Part shown: positions 17,869 to 27,297 of the stretch, in pieces
Numbering within the stretch: position 1 is the first letter of the stretch
How the letters are laid out: every line of letters begins with the position of its first letter
NCBI GenBank assembly: GCA_030345135.1
Contig: CP128386.1
Coordinates: forward strand, 2,815,677 to 2,879,676
Direction: 5' to 3'
Length of the DNA stretch: 64,000 bases
DNA from: Chitinophagaceae bacterium DXS
GTDB lineage: Bacteria > Bacteroidota > Bacteroidia > Chitinophagales > Chitinophagaceae
Notes under the pieces: generated by a model
Seen by the model: only the letters and a program-made list of their open reading frames with translations
What the model was told of the DNA's origin: nothing
Database searches by the model: none
Position numbers and translations under genes: made by a program

Positions 17869-19452
17869 TTATTTGTGGATTTCACTCGTAAAGTGAAACT
17901 CAATGTCCGGGTTGTTTTGAATTTCTGTATTGAGGAACCATTCGCTTTGAGCCAGGTACACGGGATGACCATCTTTGTCTTCTCCGGAATTTTGCTGTTT
18001 GTAGCGAAGGAAATCCTCCAGTTTTTTTTGATCCTTGCTTGTTAGCCAGCAGGCTTTGTAAAAAGGAAGTGTTCTGAATTCACATGCAGCACCATATTCC
18101 TGTAGCAATCTGTACTGAATTACCTCAAACTGAAGCTCTCCCACACAACCAATGATCTTTTTATTTCCACCGAACTGTGTAAACAGCTGAGCCACACCTT
18201 CATCCGTCAGCTGGCTGATACCTTTTTCCAGTTGCTTGGTTTTCATTGGATCTTTGTTCACCAGCTCCTTAAATATTTCGGGCGAGAATGATGGGATGCC
18301 CGTAAAGAAGAAATCCTCTCCTTCTGTCATTGTATCGCCGATCTTAAAGTTGCCGGTATCAAATAAACCCACCACATCGCCGGGGAACGCGTCTTCAATC
18401 ACATCCTTGCTGCGTGCCATGAAGGAATATGGGTTACTGAAACGCATATCCTTATCCAGGCGTACGTGATGATAATACTTGTTACGTTCAAACTTGCCGG
18501 CGCAAACGCGTAAAAATGCAATCCTGTCACGGTGCTTGGGATCGAGGTTGGCATGTATTTTAAAAATGAAACCGCTGAATTTGTCTTCCCCTGCCGCAAC
18601 TTCACGTTTGCTTGTTTCCCTGTCACGCGGTGTTGGCCCGATGCGGGTGAATGTGTCCAGCAGCTCTTTTACGCCGAAATTATTGATGGCACTTCCAAAA
18701 AATACCGGCGCCACCTTTCCATTCAGATAGTCGTTCACATTCAATTCACCGTAAACACCGTCAATCAATTCCACATCTTCACGAAGAAGGGCTGCGTCTT
18801 TTTCACCGGTTTTTTCATCCAGCAACGGACTGTTCAGGTCTTCGATTACAATGCTGTCATCATCAGCCTTGGTATTGGCAGTGAATAACAGTAAGCTTTT
18901 ATCGTGCAGGTTATACACGCCTTTAAAATCTTTACCACTATTGATCGGCCAGGTCATTGGGTGCAGACTGATGGATAATTCTTTTTCAATCTCTTCCAGC
19001 AGGTCAAAGCGGTTCTTTCCATCACGGTCCATTTTATTAATGAACACGATCACCGGCGTATCGCGCATACGGCACACTTCCATTAACCGGCGGGTTTGTT
19101 CCTCTACCCCATTTACACTGTCAACCACCAGTACAACACTGTCCACCGCGGTCAGGGTACGATATGTATCTTCGGCAAAATCCTTGTGACCAGGGGTGTC
19201 GAGCAGATTTATAAGAAAATGTTTGTATTCAAAAGTCATTACTGATGTTGCAACAGAAATACCCCTTTGTCTCTCAATTTCCATGAAATCACTCGTCGCA
19301 TGCTTCTTGATCTTGTTGCTTTTAACGGCTCCGGCGGTCTGTATGGCACCACCAAACAACAGGAATTTTTCTGTCAGTGTGGTTTTACCGGCATCCGGGT
19401 GGGATATGATAGCGAACGTTTTACGGCGATTAATTTCTTTTTCGTATTTCAT
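17869..19452 (-). CDS. prfC: peptide chain release factor 3
   Basis: A translational GTPase of 527 residues, close to the 529 of the E. coli protein. The G motifs are 'SHPDAGKTT' (G1), 'QRGISVATS' (G2), '[14 protein letters not shown]' (G3) and '[11 protein letters not shown]' (G4). RF3 recycles RF1/RF2 from the ribosome after peptide release; the '[13 protein letters not shown]' form separates it from EF-G. I use ATG 19452 ('[11 protein letters not shown]'). The longer frame from 19623 reads through a family H repeat array ('[20 protein letters not shown]'), so its extra 57 residues are not real. Confidence 0.95.
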   Translation of the reverse strand: MKYEKEINRRKTFAIISHPDAGKTTLTEKFLLFGGAIQTAGAVKSNKIKKHATSDFMEIERQRGISVATSVMTFEYKHFLINLLDTPGHKDFAEDTYRTLTAVDSVVLVVDSVNGVEEQTRRLMEVCRMRDTPVIVFINKMDRDGKNRFDLLEEIEKELSISLHPMTWPINSGKDFKGVYNLHDKSLLLFTANTKADDDSIVIEDLNSPLLDEKTGEKDAALLREDVELIDGVYGELNVNDYLNGKVAPVFFGSAINNFGVKELLDTFTRIGPTPRDRETSKREVAAGEDKFSGFIFKIHANLDPKHRDRIAFLRVCAGKFERNKYYHHVRLDKDMRFSNPYSFMARSKDVIEDAFPGDVVGLFDTGNFKIGDTMTEGEDFFFTGIPSFSPEIFKELVNKDPMKTKQLEKGISQLTDEGVAQLFTQFGGNKKIIGCVGELQFEVIQYRLLQEYGAACEFRTLPFYKACWLTSKDQKKLEDFLRYKQQNSGEDKDGHPVYLAQSEWFLNTEIQNNPDIEFHFTSEIHK

Positions 19453-19474
19453 GTATTTCAGCAAAAATTGGCGG

Positions 19475-19505
19475 CAAAGGTAAGGGAACGGGAGGCGATG
19501 TGCAA
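19475..19505 (-). promoter_or_regulatory. prfC promoter, -33 supplied by repeat
   Basis: On the minus strand TTG (19505-19503), 20 bases, then TACCTTTG (19482-19475) match TTG-N19/20-TAnnTTTG, 22 bases before the prfC ATG. The TTG belongs to a family H unit (TTTGCACAT), so the array contributes the -33 element. Confidence 0.55.
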
Positions 19506-19612
19506 ATGTGCAGAGGGGTGAATTTGCAGATGAGCGAATGGGAAAATGGGCAAATGTGCGGATGGGAGAATGTGCAAATATGCGAATGAGAGGATGTGCA
19601 AATATCAATTCT
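19494..19612. repeat. family H array (TGTGCAAATG / GAATGGG)
   Basis: About 14 degenerate 7-8 bp units (GATGTGCAAATGTGCAGAG, GCGAATGGGAAAATGGGC) lie upstream of prfC. Related arrays: 35225-35330, 44683-44740, 46121-46150, 57360-57399. Confidence 0.85.
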
Positions 19613-19623
19613 GCGAGGAACAA

Positions 19624-20016
19624 TCAAAATGATTCGCCATTGCATGGATAGGAGCCTTTATACCGGTCGATGATTTCCGGACTAGCAGGTGAAATTTCTG
19701 AAATGTAGCAGGTGTTCTTAAATAATGAGATGCACACAGGCTCGCAGTTCCTTTTTGCAGCTTTTAAACGCTCAAGATAAAGCTTTGAATCTCTCATTCG
19801 CATATCCAGTGTGAAAACCATCTGAGACAATCCCAGACCGACATCAATATGGCAATTAGTCTCGGTTATTTGAGAAGGAATAAAACAACCATAGTTAATG
19901 GAAGTTCCCGTTGATTTCGTGGCTCCGCACTCTTTGGAATATTCATTTTTATTGCAGAAAATGTTTGAGAAAACGAAAAGGAATATCAATGGTAAACACG
20001 AATAACGTTTTTTCAT
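19624..20016 (-). CDS. hypothetical secreted protein, cysteine-rich
   Basis: A 130-residue protein I do not recognise. 'MKKRYSCLPLIFLFVFSNIFC' is a signal peptide, and the Cys at 21 could be a weak lipobox cysteine ('SNIFC'). Several more cysteines follow (in 'KECGATK', 'NYGCFIP', 'TNCHID', 'NCEPVC', 'NTCYI', 'YPCNG'), which suggests disulphides in the periplasm or at the surface. The family H array separates it from prfC. Confidence 0.6.
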   Translation of the reverse strand: MKKRYSCLPLIFLFVFSNIFCNKNEYSKECGATKSTGTSINYGCFIPSQITETNCHIDVGLGLSQMVFTLDMRMRDSKLYLERLKAAKRNCEPVCISLFKNTCYISEISPASPEIIDRYKGSYPCNGESF

Positions 20017-20169
20017 GTGAGGATTTGTTTTTAGGGAAAGTAGTTGTTCAAATATAGTTTATTTATTGCATGTTAAAATTGCAGTGACTTTTACCCAAGC
20101 CAAGACGATTTACTTCATAGGGTTACCCGAAGATATTTGTTGCAATGGGAATGAGCTTCCCTGCTGAAA

Positions 20170-21135
20170 TTAAACCGCGTATTTTTTGCGATAGTCTATC
20201 GGCGATAAGTCTGTTATTTTCTTAAACACTTTTCTAAATGCATCAATATCGTTGTAGCCTGTTTCATAAATAATTTCGTTCACTGTTTTTCTTCCGGCCT
20301 CAAGATGCTTTTTGGCGAATTCTACTTTTACCCTTTGAATGTATTCGGCAACTGAATTTCCGGTGCACTTTTTAAATTTCCTTTCGAAAGTTCGTCGCCC
20401 CACCCCCAACTTCAGGCATATTTCATCGATGGTGTATGATTGCGTAGGATTGTTTTCTATCAGGTGCTGTGCATTTAATACAATTTCATCGCCATGATTT
20501 TTCTGGCCGACAAAGATCATAAACGGATTCTGGCTTTTGCGCTCAATATCAATCTCGAACATTTTTGACACAAGAACAGAAATCTCCCGTCCCAAATGTT
20601 TCTCAATAATGTAAAGCAAGAGATTCAGATATGAATATCCGCCACCACAGGTGTAAATACCATTTTCATCAGTAATAATGCTGTCGTCAATTATGCTAAC
20701 TTCCGGAAACATTGTCCTGAATTCATTCTTAGCCGCCCAATGAACTGCGCATTTCTTTTTATCGAGCAAGCCGGTGGATGCAAGAAAAAAAGACCCGACA
20801 CAAAGACATACTATTTCCGCCTTGTTATGGTATTGACGCGTTAACCATTGAGTATACACGTTGTTTTTTTGAATGGCTTTTGCAAAATCCCCGCATAGTA
20901 AAGGAAGAACAACCAGATCAGTTTTGTCTATCTCGCTGATTGTTTTGTTTGCAGAAACTTTATAGAGACCAGCTCCGAGTTCAATATTTTTTGTGGCGCC
21001 CACAATCTCCACTTCATAGAATGGCTGACGTTGCTGATATCTCATAAAATCATTTACCCGCGTGAGGATCTGGTGACTACTGTCGATACTCGTAAGTGTT
21101 GCATCAAAAAGTGGCAATATGGAAACGTGTTTCAT
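20170..21135 (-). CDS. GlxA-type AraC family transcriptional regulator
   Basis: A 321-residue regulator with an N-terminal DJ-1/PfpI-like (class I amidotransferase-like) domain, including 'EIVCLCVGSFFLASTGLLDKK' where the elbow cysteine is kept. It ends in an AraC HTH ('YTIDEICLKLGVGRRTFERKF' ... 'VNEIIYETGYNDIDAFRKVFK'). I start at ATG 21135 ('MKHVSILPLF'); the ATG 14 codons earlier has no family support. It diverges from the VOC gene at 21273 with 137 bp between, so it may control that gene; its ligand is unknown. Confidence 0.87.
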   Translation of the reverse strand: MKHVSILPLFDATLTSIDSSHQILTRVNDFMRYQQRQPFYEVEIVGATKNIELGAGLYKVSANKTISEIDKTDLVVLPLLCGDFAKAIQKNNVYTQWLTRQYHNKAEIVCLCVGSFFLASTGLLDKKKCAVHWAAKNEFRTMFPEVSIIDDSIITDENGIYTCGGGYSYLNLLLYIIEKHLGREISVLVSKMFEIDIERKSQNPFMIFVGQKNHGDEIVLNAQHLIENNPTQSYTIDEICLKLGVGRRTFERKFKKCTGNSVAEYIQRVKVEFAKKHLEAGRKTVNEIIYETGYNDIDAFRKVFKKITDLSPIDYRKKYAV

Positions 21136-21272
21136 TGGCAATAATTCATACAAATTTAGCGCAGTGTGATGTCGCAATCAACAGGTAAGATTGTCGTAAA
21201 TGCCAAATACTGTCCGGCCATAGCCTTGCTACTTTTGTTGTATTCAATTTATTCATACGAAAACACACAAAA

Positions 21273-21599
21273 ATGAAATCAGTTGAAATTATCATGCTGC
21301 CTGTAAAAGACAGGCAAAAAGGAAAGCAATTTTATTTAGAACTCGGCTTTAAAGTTCTTGTAGAAGCTGATGATCAGCATGGCGATACATGGATACAAAT
21401 GGCACTCCCCGGTGATGAAACAACCATTTCCCTTGTCGGCTTTCACGGCATCATATGTATAACGGAAGATATTGAAAAAGAAGTTGCAGCAATAAAGGCC
21501 AAAGGAATTGAGGTGGGCAAAATTGATGATACGCCCTGGGGACGATTTGCATGGCTGAAAGATCTGGATGGTAATAGTTTATGCCTTCATCAAAAATAG
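21273..21599 (+). CDS. VOC superfamily (glyoxalase/bleomycin-resistance-like) protein
   Basis: A 108-residue single VOC-fold protein: 'IIMLPVKDRQKGKQFYLELGF', 'GDTWIQMALPGDETTISL', 'KGIEVGKIDDTPWGRFAWLKDLDGNSLCLHQK'. The 'LKDLDGN' and final strand are typical of the family, but the metal ligands of true glyoxalase I are not complete, so the activity is open. It diverges from a GlxA-type regulator and ends before a strong bidirectional terminator. Confidence 0.85.
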   Translation: MKSVEIIMLPVKDRQKGKQFYLELGFKVLVEADDQHGDTWIQMALPGDETTISLVGFHGIICITEDIEKEVAAIKAKGIEVGKIDDTPWGRFAWLKDLDGNSLCLHQK

Positions 21600-21703
21600 A
21601 TGTAGCCAGGTCCGGTACTTTAAAATTATTCGACGCTTTTATCAAAAGCATAACTGCCATACCCCGTATTGGTCACGCGGATTGCAGGATCGTTAACAGC
21701 TAT

Positions 21704-21732
21704 AAAAAACGCTCTTTAAAAGAGCGTTTTTT
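21704..21732. terminator. bidirectional intrinsic terminator
   Basis: AAAAAACGCTCTTT and AAAGAGCGTTTTTT form a near-perfect hairpin with A/T tails on both sides, between the VOC gene (plus) and the ankyrin gene (minus). No repeat array is present here. Confidence 0.88.
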
Positions 21733-21756
21733 ATTCTGATTTATTATGGGTTTATG

Positions 21757-22425
21757 CTATTTCGCTTTCTCTAATATAGCCGCTATATCCTTGTATCCCG
21801 AAGCCTTTGCATGCTGTAATGCGGTAACGCCGTTGTGGTCCGCAATATTTACGTTACATCCGGCACTAACCAGAATTCGAACAACATCAACATATTTGCT
21901 GCTCCCGTTCCCTAAAATAACGGCTTCGAGCAAACCAGTCCAGCCAAGGCGATTAATGTGGTCAATTGGAAAACCTTTTGTATTGGCCAGTATTTTAACC
22001 ACTTCCAGGTGGCCGCGCTCGCATGCTGGTATTAAAGCACTTCCGTTGTAACGATTGAAAACGTCAAACCGGGCACCGTTAGCAAGGAACAATGTTACCA
22101 ATTCAGCATATCCTGAAGCCCCTGCATACAGGAATGGTGAATCGTATATCTCGTCCTGCTGGTTCACATCAGCACCATGTTTTACCAGCAGTTTTGCCAT
22201 TTCAAGATCGTTATCGTGCGTTGCAATTAGCAACAGTGAACTTTTGTGTTCATCAGTAGTGTTTACATCTGCACCATTGCCAAGTTCTTTCTCAACTAAT
22301 TGCAGCTGACCTTTTTTAACGGCATTTATGATAATGCTTTGATGATCTTCCATACTGGTCTTCTCGTTTTTTTTCTCACAGGAATGAATGAATAATAAAC
22401 AGCTTAAAGCAATAAGTATATTCAT
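21757..22425 (-). CDS. ankyrin-repeat lipoprotein
   Basis: A 222-residue protein. 'MNILIALSCLLFIHSC' is a lipoprotein signal with the lipidated Cys at 16. About five ankyrin repeats follow ('GADVNTTDEHKSSLLLIATHDN', 'HGADVNQQDEIYDSPFLYAGAS', 'AGCNVNIADHNGVTALQHAKASG'). I use ATG 22425, since the longer frame overlaps the upstream gene without a signal. It starts 11 bp after the amidohydrolase stop, so the two are co-transcribed; it probably binds a protein partner in the periplasm. Confidence 0.85.
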   Translation of the reverse strand: MNILIALSCLLFIHSCEKKNEKTSMEDHQSIIINAVKKGQLQLVEKELGNGADVNTTDEHKSSLLLIATHDNDLEMAKLLVKHGADVNQQDEIYDSPFLYAGASGYAELVTLFLANGARFDVFNRYNGSALIPACERGHLEVVKILANTKGFPIDHINRLGWTGLLEAVILGNGSSKYVDVVRILVSAGCNVNIADHNGVTALQHAKASGYKDIAAILEKAK

Positions 22426-22436
22426 GTGATAGCAAT

Positions 22437-23777
22437 TTAATAAACGATTGTTCCATTGTGGATCAACGAAATTACAGGTGAAACGCGTGATACGGCTTCT
22501 GCCGAACAGCTTGCATCGATAAGTACACAATCTGCATTGTCGCCGGCTTTAGGCCACTGCATCATACCATTGTCATCCAATGGCAGAATATTGTTGGTCG
22601 CCAGTTTTAAAATTCTTGACAGATCAAATTCTGTGCGATAGCCATACAACTGTGCTGCAGTATTGGCTTTTTGCAAAATGCTACCTGTGCCAAATGTGTT
22701 CCAGTGATCCACGATACAATCATTGCCTGCGTGCACTTCCACGCCATATTTGTATAATGTTGGGATGGGCATAATTGTGCTTCCAAACGGTATGGTTGAA
22801 TTTATACCAATTTTTGCGGCAGCCAGTTTTTCTGCCACTTCATCCAGCTTTTTGCTATCGAGTTTGGCTAATACAAAGCAATGACTGATATATGTTTTAC
22901 CTTTTAAAGCAGGGTTCTCGTTCACCTTGTCAATCAGGTATTCAACAGTCTTCAGACCTGATTCTCCGGATTCGTGTAAGTGAATGTCAATGCCCTTTTT
23001 GTTGTCAAGCGCCAGTTGCACTACAAAGTCCATACTCTTTTCAATGTTGCCGTCAATGGAGTACGGGTCGAGTCCCCCGATAAAGTCCACACCCATTGTC
23101 GCCGCTTCTTTCATCAGATCTGCAGACTGTGTATAATAAATGCCATGCTGCGGAAATGCGACAAGCTCAGCGCCAAAACTGTCTTTTTTATGCTCAATGG
23201 CTTTTTGCAAATGCTTTAATGAATCCAGTTTTGAAGTAGGTTCAATATTTACATGGCTTCTGGCAAAGCTGGTGCCTTTTGACTGAAGCAATTCAATAAG
23301 CAGCTCTGAACGTGCCGTTGATGTTTTCAACAGATCAGGGATAACCTGTTGTTCAAAAGCGATCATATCTTTTACTGACTTATTCTTTTTCAGGTGTGCT
23401 TTCCACGGAAGACCGTAGTATGTTTTATCCAGGTGGATATGCATTTCCCTGAATGCAGGTAACAGTAATAACCCTTTGGCATCAATTGCCCCGGATGCGT
23501 TTGTATTGGGCGCAACATTCTTTATTTTTCCATCGGCTATTTCTACGCTAAACAACTCGGTTTTAGTGCCGGTAACTTCTCCTTCTTCGTACTTAAAACC
23601 GGTTTCGAGGCGTACGTTTTTTAGCGTATATTGTTTTTTGCTGCTTGCGTGAATTTTATCTTCCATATTTGATGCAGAGGAATTTCCAAAGGCCATTCCG
23701 CTACCGGCAGTTAAACCAGCAAACAGAATAGAGGAATTTTTGATGAAAGCTTTGCGGGATATATTGTCAGCAGCCAT
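22437..23777 (-). CDS. cytosine-deaminase-like (CodA-type) exported amidohydrolase
   Basis: A 446-residue metal-dependent amidohydrolase. The metal motif is 'EMHIHLDKT' in the CodA style, followed by 'IDIHLHESGESG', 'YISHCFVL' and 'EVHAGNDCIVDHWNTFG', close to CodA's GNDNIRD-W motif. The start at ATG 23777 gives a hydrophobic N-terminus with 'SRKAFIKNSSILFAGLTAGSG', a possible Tat or Sec signal, so it probably acts in the periplasm. The substrate is not known; a cyclic amide or pyrimidine-like compound would fit. It is followed after 11 bp by an ankyrin lipoprotein and preceded by an AraC regulator on the same strand. Confidence 0.85.
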   Translation of the reverse strand: MAADNISRKAFIKNSSILFAGLTAGSGMAFGNSSASNMEDKIHASSKKQYTLKNVRLETGFKYEEGEVTGTKTELFSVEIADGKIKNVAPNTNASGAIDAKGLLLLPAFREMHIHLDKTYYGLPWKAHLKKNKSVKDMIAFEQQVIPDLLKTSTARSELLIELLQSKGTSFARSHVNIEPTSKLDSLKHLQKAIEHKKDSFGAELVAFPQHGIYYTQSADLMKEAATMGVDFIGGLDPYSIDGNIEKSMDFVVQLALDNKKGIDIHLHESGESGLKTVEYLIDKVNENPALKGKTYISHCFVLAKLDSKKLDEVAEKLAAAKIGINSTIPFGSTIMPIPTLYKYGVEVHAGNDCIVDHWNTFGTGSILQKANTAAQLYGYRTEFDLSRILKLATNNILPLDDNGMMQWPKAGDNADCVLIDASCSAEAVSRVSPVISLIHNGTIVY

Positions 23778-23849
23778 TGCCTTTTTGCAACAAAGAAACA
23801 AATTACGCCATCAATTAATGTGCGATATTTATTATAGAACTTGTAAATA

Positions 23850-24698
23850 TTATAACTGATCTCTGAACTGGCGCGGAGAAAGACCTGTTTGCGCTTTGAA
23901 AAAATTGGAAAAGTAAGCGGGATCGTTAAATCCCAGTTCAAACGATATTTCTTTTAGTGATTTATCTGTTGCATGTACCAGTCTTTTTGCTTCCAGGACA
24001 ACCCTGTTATGGATGATATAAGTTGCCGGTACATGTAAATGCTTTCTGCAAAGTATATTTAAATAATTAGCTGAAATATTCAATTGGGCAGCATAAAATG
24101 CCACTGACTTTTGCTCCCTCAAATGTGCATCAATTAAATTGAGAAATTTATACAACAGCGGATTGGCATCATAAATTACCATATCCTCAAATTTGCCTTC
24201 GGCTTCGCGGCTTACCAACTGCGCAATTATCCTGCTTCTTAAATTCACAATGGCTGTGTTAACCGGTTTTAGAAAAAGCTCTTTCTGTATTGCATCAAAT
24301 TCATACAATAAGGTTTCGAATAGTTGCTGAGGCAATGGTATAACCGGATGGTGCTGGTATAGTGCGAAAGAAAAACGAAGTGAAGCCGACAGGTTTTCGA
24401 AAACATTTCTGCTGATCATCACCTGAAACGCGGAAGTATCTTTTCCTAAAACCCATTTATGTACCTGGTTGGGAAATAGTAAATGGATCTGGTGGTTGGT
24501 TATTTTGTGGTCAACGAAATCGATGGTGTGTGTGCCGCTTCCTTTCTCAAAGAGCAAGAATAGGAAGAAGTCGTGCTTATGCGGTTTTTCAATCACCCGT
24601 TTTCCCCGTATCTCATGATACAGGAAATCGTGATGATCTCCATCATTAAGCTGAAATTCTTTTAGGCCCAGTATTGGGATGTGTTCTTCTGTCGCCAT
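23850..24698 (-). CDS. AraC family transcriptional regulator
   Basis: A 282-residue regulator with an N-terminal cupin-like sensing domain ('KPHKHDFFLFLLFEKGSGTH', 'IHLLFPNQVHKW') and a C-terminal AraC HTH pair ('VAFYAAQLNISANYLNILCRK', 'LKEISFELGFNDPAYFSNFFK'). It lies 72 bp upstream of the amidohydrolase on the same strand and may regulate the amidohydrolase-ankyrin operon. Confidence 0.88.
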   Translation of the reverse strand: MATEEHIPILGLKEFQLNDGDHHDFLYHEIRGKRVIEKPHKHDFFLFLLFEKGSGTHTIDFVDHKITNHQIHLLFPNQVHKWVLGKDTSAFQVMISRNVFENLSASLRFSFALYQHHPVIPLPQQLFETLLYEFDAIQKELFLKPVNTAIVNLRSRIIAQLVSREAEGKFEDMVIYDANPLLYKFLNLIDAHLREQKSVAFYAAQLNISANYLNILCRKHLHVPATYIIHNRVVLEAKRLVHATDKSLKEISFELGFNDPAYFSNFFKAQTGLSPRQFRDQL

Positions 24699-24851
24699 TC
24701 AATGCTATTATCAAAAGACTAAAATAATACAAAGCTGTTATTAATGGATTCCGATAACAACAAACATATATGGCGAACCGGATAACACCAAACATTCGCT
24801 TTATGATATTATCCGCAACAACCTGGTTATCCCGGCAACAGGCTCTTCCTG

Positions 24852-25103
24852 CTAGTTCATCGCTTTTACGCGGTCACATATAATACTGCTTAACCGGCCT
24901 TCTTTATTGTCGGTAGCAACAGGGAAAGGAACGTCATCTTTTGTTAAGAAAAAATTGTTGCACTCATGTCCAAGCATCGTATCGAGCTTGTGATTCATTA
25001 TCCGCACATGGTATTGAAAGCCTTGTGTGGTAGGACGTTTTCTTAAAATGGCATAATATTCTTTCCCCTCAAACACAAATGAAAAACTTTTAACGTCACT
25101 CAT
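24852..25103 (-). CDS. hypothetical small protein
   Basis: An 83-residue soluble protein of unknown function ('FVFEGKEYYAILRKRPTTQGF' near the start). It shares an F-E-x-x-x-Y-Y opening and similar strand spacing with the 66-residue protein at 34759-34959, so the two may be distant relatives. A -7 box TATATTTG lies 17 bases before the ATG. Confidence 0.6.
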   Translation of the reverse strand: MSDVKSFSFVFEGKEYYAILRKRPTTQGFQYHVRIMNHKLDTMLGHECNNFFLTKDDVPFPVATDNKEGRLSSIICDRVKAMN

Positions 25104-25120
25104 GCTAAATATTTCTACTC

Positions 25121-25128
25121 CAAATATA
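25121..25128 (-). promoter_or_regulatory. -7 promoter box
   Basis: TATATTTG on the minus strand, 17 bases before the ATG at 25103; no TTG at -33. Confidence 0.4.
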
Positions 25129-25213
25129 CATTAAATAAGAGGGTAATTTCTACCAGGGTATTTCTTCACGTGGTGTTAACTTTTGTTGCCGGTTAAACCA
25201 AGGCATAATTATC

Positions 25214-25375
25214 AAGTACGAAATACGAAGTACGAAGTACGAAAGTGGCCGAATGTGGATCCTATAAATTTTTATTGCCAGCCAATTCGTGTTATGAAGC
25301 TAAAGAAATAAAGCGTGTTCAAACCTAAGTACTTCGTAATTCGTACTTCGTACTTTTTGCATTTGTACTTCGTAC
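25214..25375. repeat. family D inverted pair (GTACGAA heptads)
   Basis: AAGTACGAAATACGAAGTACG (25215-25249) is mirrored by CTTCGTAATTCGTACTTCG (from 25331), about 75 bp apart. On the minus strand the MBL gene stop TAG is directly followed by GTACGAAGTAC. Confidence 0.88.
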
Positions 25376-26659
25376 CTACAGCTTGCCCCTCGCCTCATAC
25401 GGCCCGAACACCGCCTTTACCAATTTGCCGGGTGTACTGTCATCAATTATAATAACATAGTACTGCTTGCCTCCGGGAAGCACACGAACCAATATATGGC
25501 CCTGCAAACTTTTGTACGACTGTTGGATAAGTGGCCCGATGACCAGTTCGGTTGCTTCCATCATATTGGTTGCAAAAAGGTCGCGTTTAGCGGTGTACAA
25601 ATAAGGCGATGTAACACGGATCAATGTTTCGGGGCCTGGGTGATCTGCTGTCCATACCTGCTCTATCCATACGTTCGGCTGCAGTGTCTTTACCATATTT
25701 GCGTTTACCGCATCGCGATTGCCATGATGGTCCATCGTTGCAATGTCAACTGCACCAATTACTTTAGCCATAGGGGTTTCAACATCGCGCCATTCCGGAT
25801 CACCTAAAAAGACATTACCGGGATTATCGCCGCCTGTATAGTAAGAGAAATTGCCGTAGTGAATAACCAGGGCATTGCTCAGCGAATTTTCGTCGGGCCA
25901 TGTTTTGGGATTTGATGTATCAATAGCAGGAAAATGCTGGGTGGTTGAAGTATCCTTGCCCGTCCAGATCCAACCGTTGGACTTGATGTTCTGCACATAA
26001 AAATCTTTATAGCTTTTATCATGCAGCAATCCGACCTGGGTGCGCGAGCCGGCTTTAAAATATTGGACCTGCGTTCCTTTGGTAGAAGCCACGTTTATAA
26101 AGGACTGATAGTTATACCAGGTCTGGCGATAATGATTGTCCTGCGGTAGTCTTTTAAGAATTGTTGCTAACGGTACAGGATAATGATCATCCCGCTGTAA
26201 CAGGAATCTAAATGGCAAAAGATCGCCAACTCCGGTTATACCGGTCAGCACGAATTTTTTATCTGAGCTTAATGGAGCCTGCGGATAAAAACTTCCAAAA
26301 TGGTCATCATGAAAATGCGTAATGAGTGCATAGTCAATTCCTTTGTTATTCTGTTGCGGAGCTACCTGCTTGATGTAATTTACGATCCATTCATAAGGCG
26401 GCCTGGAATCGTCGGGGCGAATGGGTGTATTTCGCCTGGAGGTTGTCCTGGGGTTGGTCGGATCCATTTCTCCCGCATCCAGTAGCATGGTCGTCCCGTC
26501 AGGAAAAATATAGTATGCCGCGTTGCCACGACCGGTATTGATATGATGAAGATCGAGCCAGCCTGCTTTCCATTCAGGCAATGGTTCTCCAACTTTTGCA
26601 ACCTGGGCATTGGTGTTGAGTAAAATGAATAACCCAGCAATTAGAAATATTTTTTTCAT
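25376..26659 (-). CDS. secreted MBL-fold (ComEC C-terminal-like) metallohydrolase
   Basis: A 427-residue protein with the signal peptide 'MKKIFLIAGLFILLNTNA'. The metallo-beta-lactamase fold shows 'TTMLLDAGEMD', the zinc motif 'ITHFHDDHFG' (HxHxDH), 'FSYYTGGDNPG' and 'ATMDHHGNRDAV'. Overall it resembles ComEC/Rec2-associated hydrolases but lacks the membrane domain. It probably acts in the periplasm; the substrate is unknown. The stop is followed at once by a family D repeat array. Confidence 0.83.
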   Translation of the reverse strand: MKKIFLIAGLFILLNTNAQVAKVGEPLPEWKAGWLDLHHINTGRGNAAYYIFPDGTTMLLDAGEMDPTNPRTTSRRNTPIRPDDSRPPYEWIVNYIKQVAPQQNNKGIDYALITHFHDDHFGSFYPQAPLSSDKKFVLTGITGVGDLLPFRFLLQRDDHYPVPLATILKRLPQDNHYRQTWYNYQSFINVASTKGTQVQYFKAGSRTQVGLLHDKSYKDFYVQNIKSNGWIWTGKDTSTTQHFPAIDTSNPKTWPDENSLSNALVIHYGNFSYYTGGDNPGNVFLGDPEWRDVETPMAKVIGAVDIATMDHHGNRDAVNANMVKTLQPNVWIEQVWTADHPGPETLIRVTSPYLYTAKRDLFATNMMEATELVIGPLIQQSYKSLQGHILVRVLPGGKQYYVIIIDDSTPGKLVKAVFGPYEARGKL

Positions 26660-26794
26660 AGCTTAAATTTAAGCAAGAGAAACATACGCAAAATGAAATG
26701 TAAATGAATAATCCCGGGCCGAACTTGTTGAGCACAAAGGATGCTCCGTTATTGAACAATAAAAGAGCGGAATATCTTCTATTTTAAAAGCGTT

Positions 26795-26802
26795 TATCTT
26801 TG
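26795..26802 (+). promoter_or_regulatory. -7 box of the Rrf2 gene, with candidate operator just upstream
   Basis: TATCTTTG lies 17 bases before the ATG at 26820. AATATCTTCTATTTT at 26771-26785 resembles AATATCTTTTACTATTTT ahead of the flavohemoglobin gene, suggesting one regulator at both. Confidence 0.5.
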
Positions 26803-26819
26803 CAGGGCAAAAGAAAATT

Positions 26820-27251
26820 ATGTTTTCAAAGACTTGTGAATATGCAATAAGGGCGCTGATCTTTATTGCCCAGAAAACCAAAGACGGCGACAGGATCGGA
26901 ATTAAAGAGATTGCGAAAGGAATTGATTCGCCTGAGCATTTTATAGCCAAGATCCTGCAAGACCTTAGTAAGAAGGGAATATTGCAGTCAGCAAAGGGAC
27001 CAACAGGAGGTTTTTACCTGGATAAAGCCTCCCGGAAACAATCGTTGGCCAGCATTGTTAGAGCGGTGGATGGCGACAAAATTTTCCAGGGATGCGGACT
27101 GGGCCTGAAGCAATGTTCAGAAACCAAGCCCTGTCCTATTCATCATGAATTTAAAAAAGTGCGAAAAGATCTTCTTCAAATATTGGAAAACGCAAAAGTT
27201 GGTGCACTAACTGATGCATTGGAAAATAGTATGGTATTTCTTAAACGGTAA
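26820..27251 (+). CDS. Rrf2 family regulator, NsrR/IscR-like with three cysteines
   Basis: A 143-residue Rrf2 protein: winged helix with 'CEYAIRALIFIAQ' and 'KGPTGGFYLDK', then the cluster-binding loop 'GCGLGLKQCSETKPCPIHHE', which places three cysteines as in NsrR and IscR for an iron-sulphur cluster. Next to a hemerythrin and a flavohemoglobin gene, it probably senses nitric oxide and represses them until the cluster is nitrosylated. It is likely autoregulated through the site at 26771-26785. IscR-type Fe-S sensing is the alternative. Confidence 0.87.
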   Translation: MFSKTCEYAIRALIFIAQKTKDGDRIGIKEIAKGIDSPEHFIAKILQDLSKKGILQSAKGPTGGFYLDKASRKQSLASIVRAVDGDKIFQGCGLGLKQCSETKPCPIHHEFKKVRKDLLQILENAKVGALTDALENSMVFLKR

Positions 27252-27297
27252 TTTACTCAGGTGTCGTTGATGATAATAAAACAAAGCTGTAATCGTT

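Noticed and set aside
19453-19623. 57-residue N-terminal extension of release factor 3
   Set aside because: It translates the family H array; ATG 19452 gives the normal RF3 length and has a promoter just upstream.
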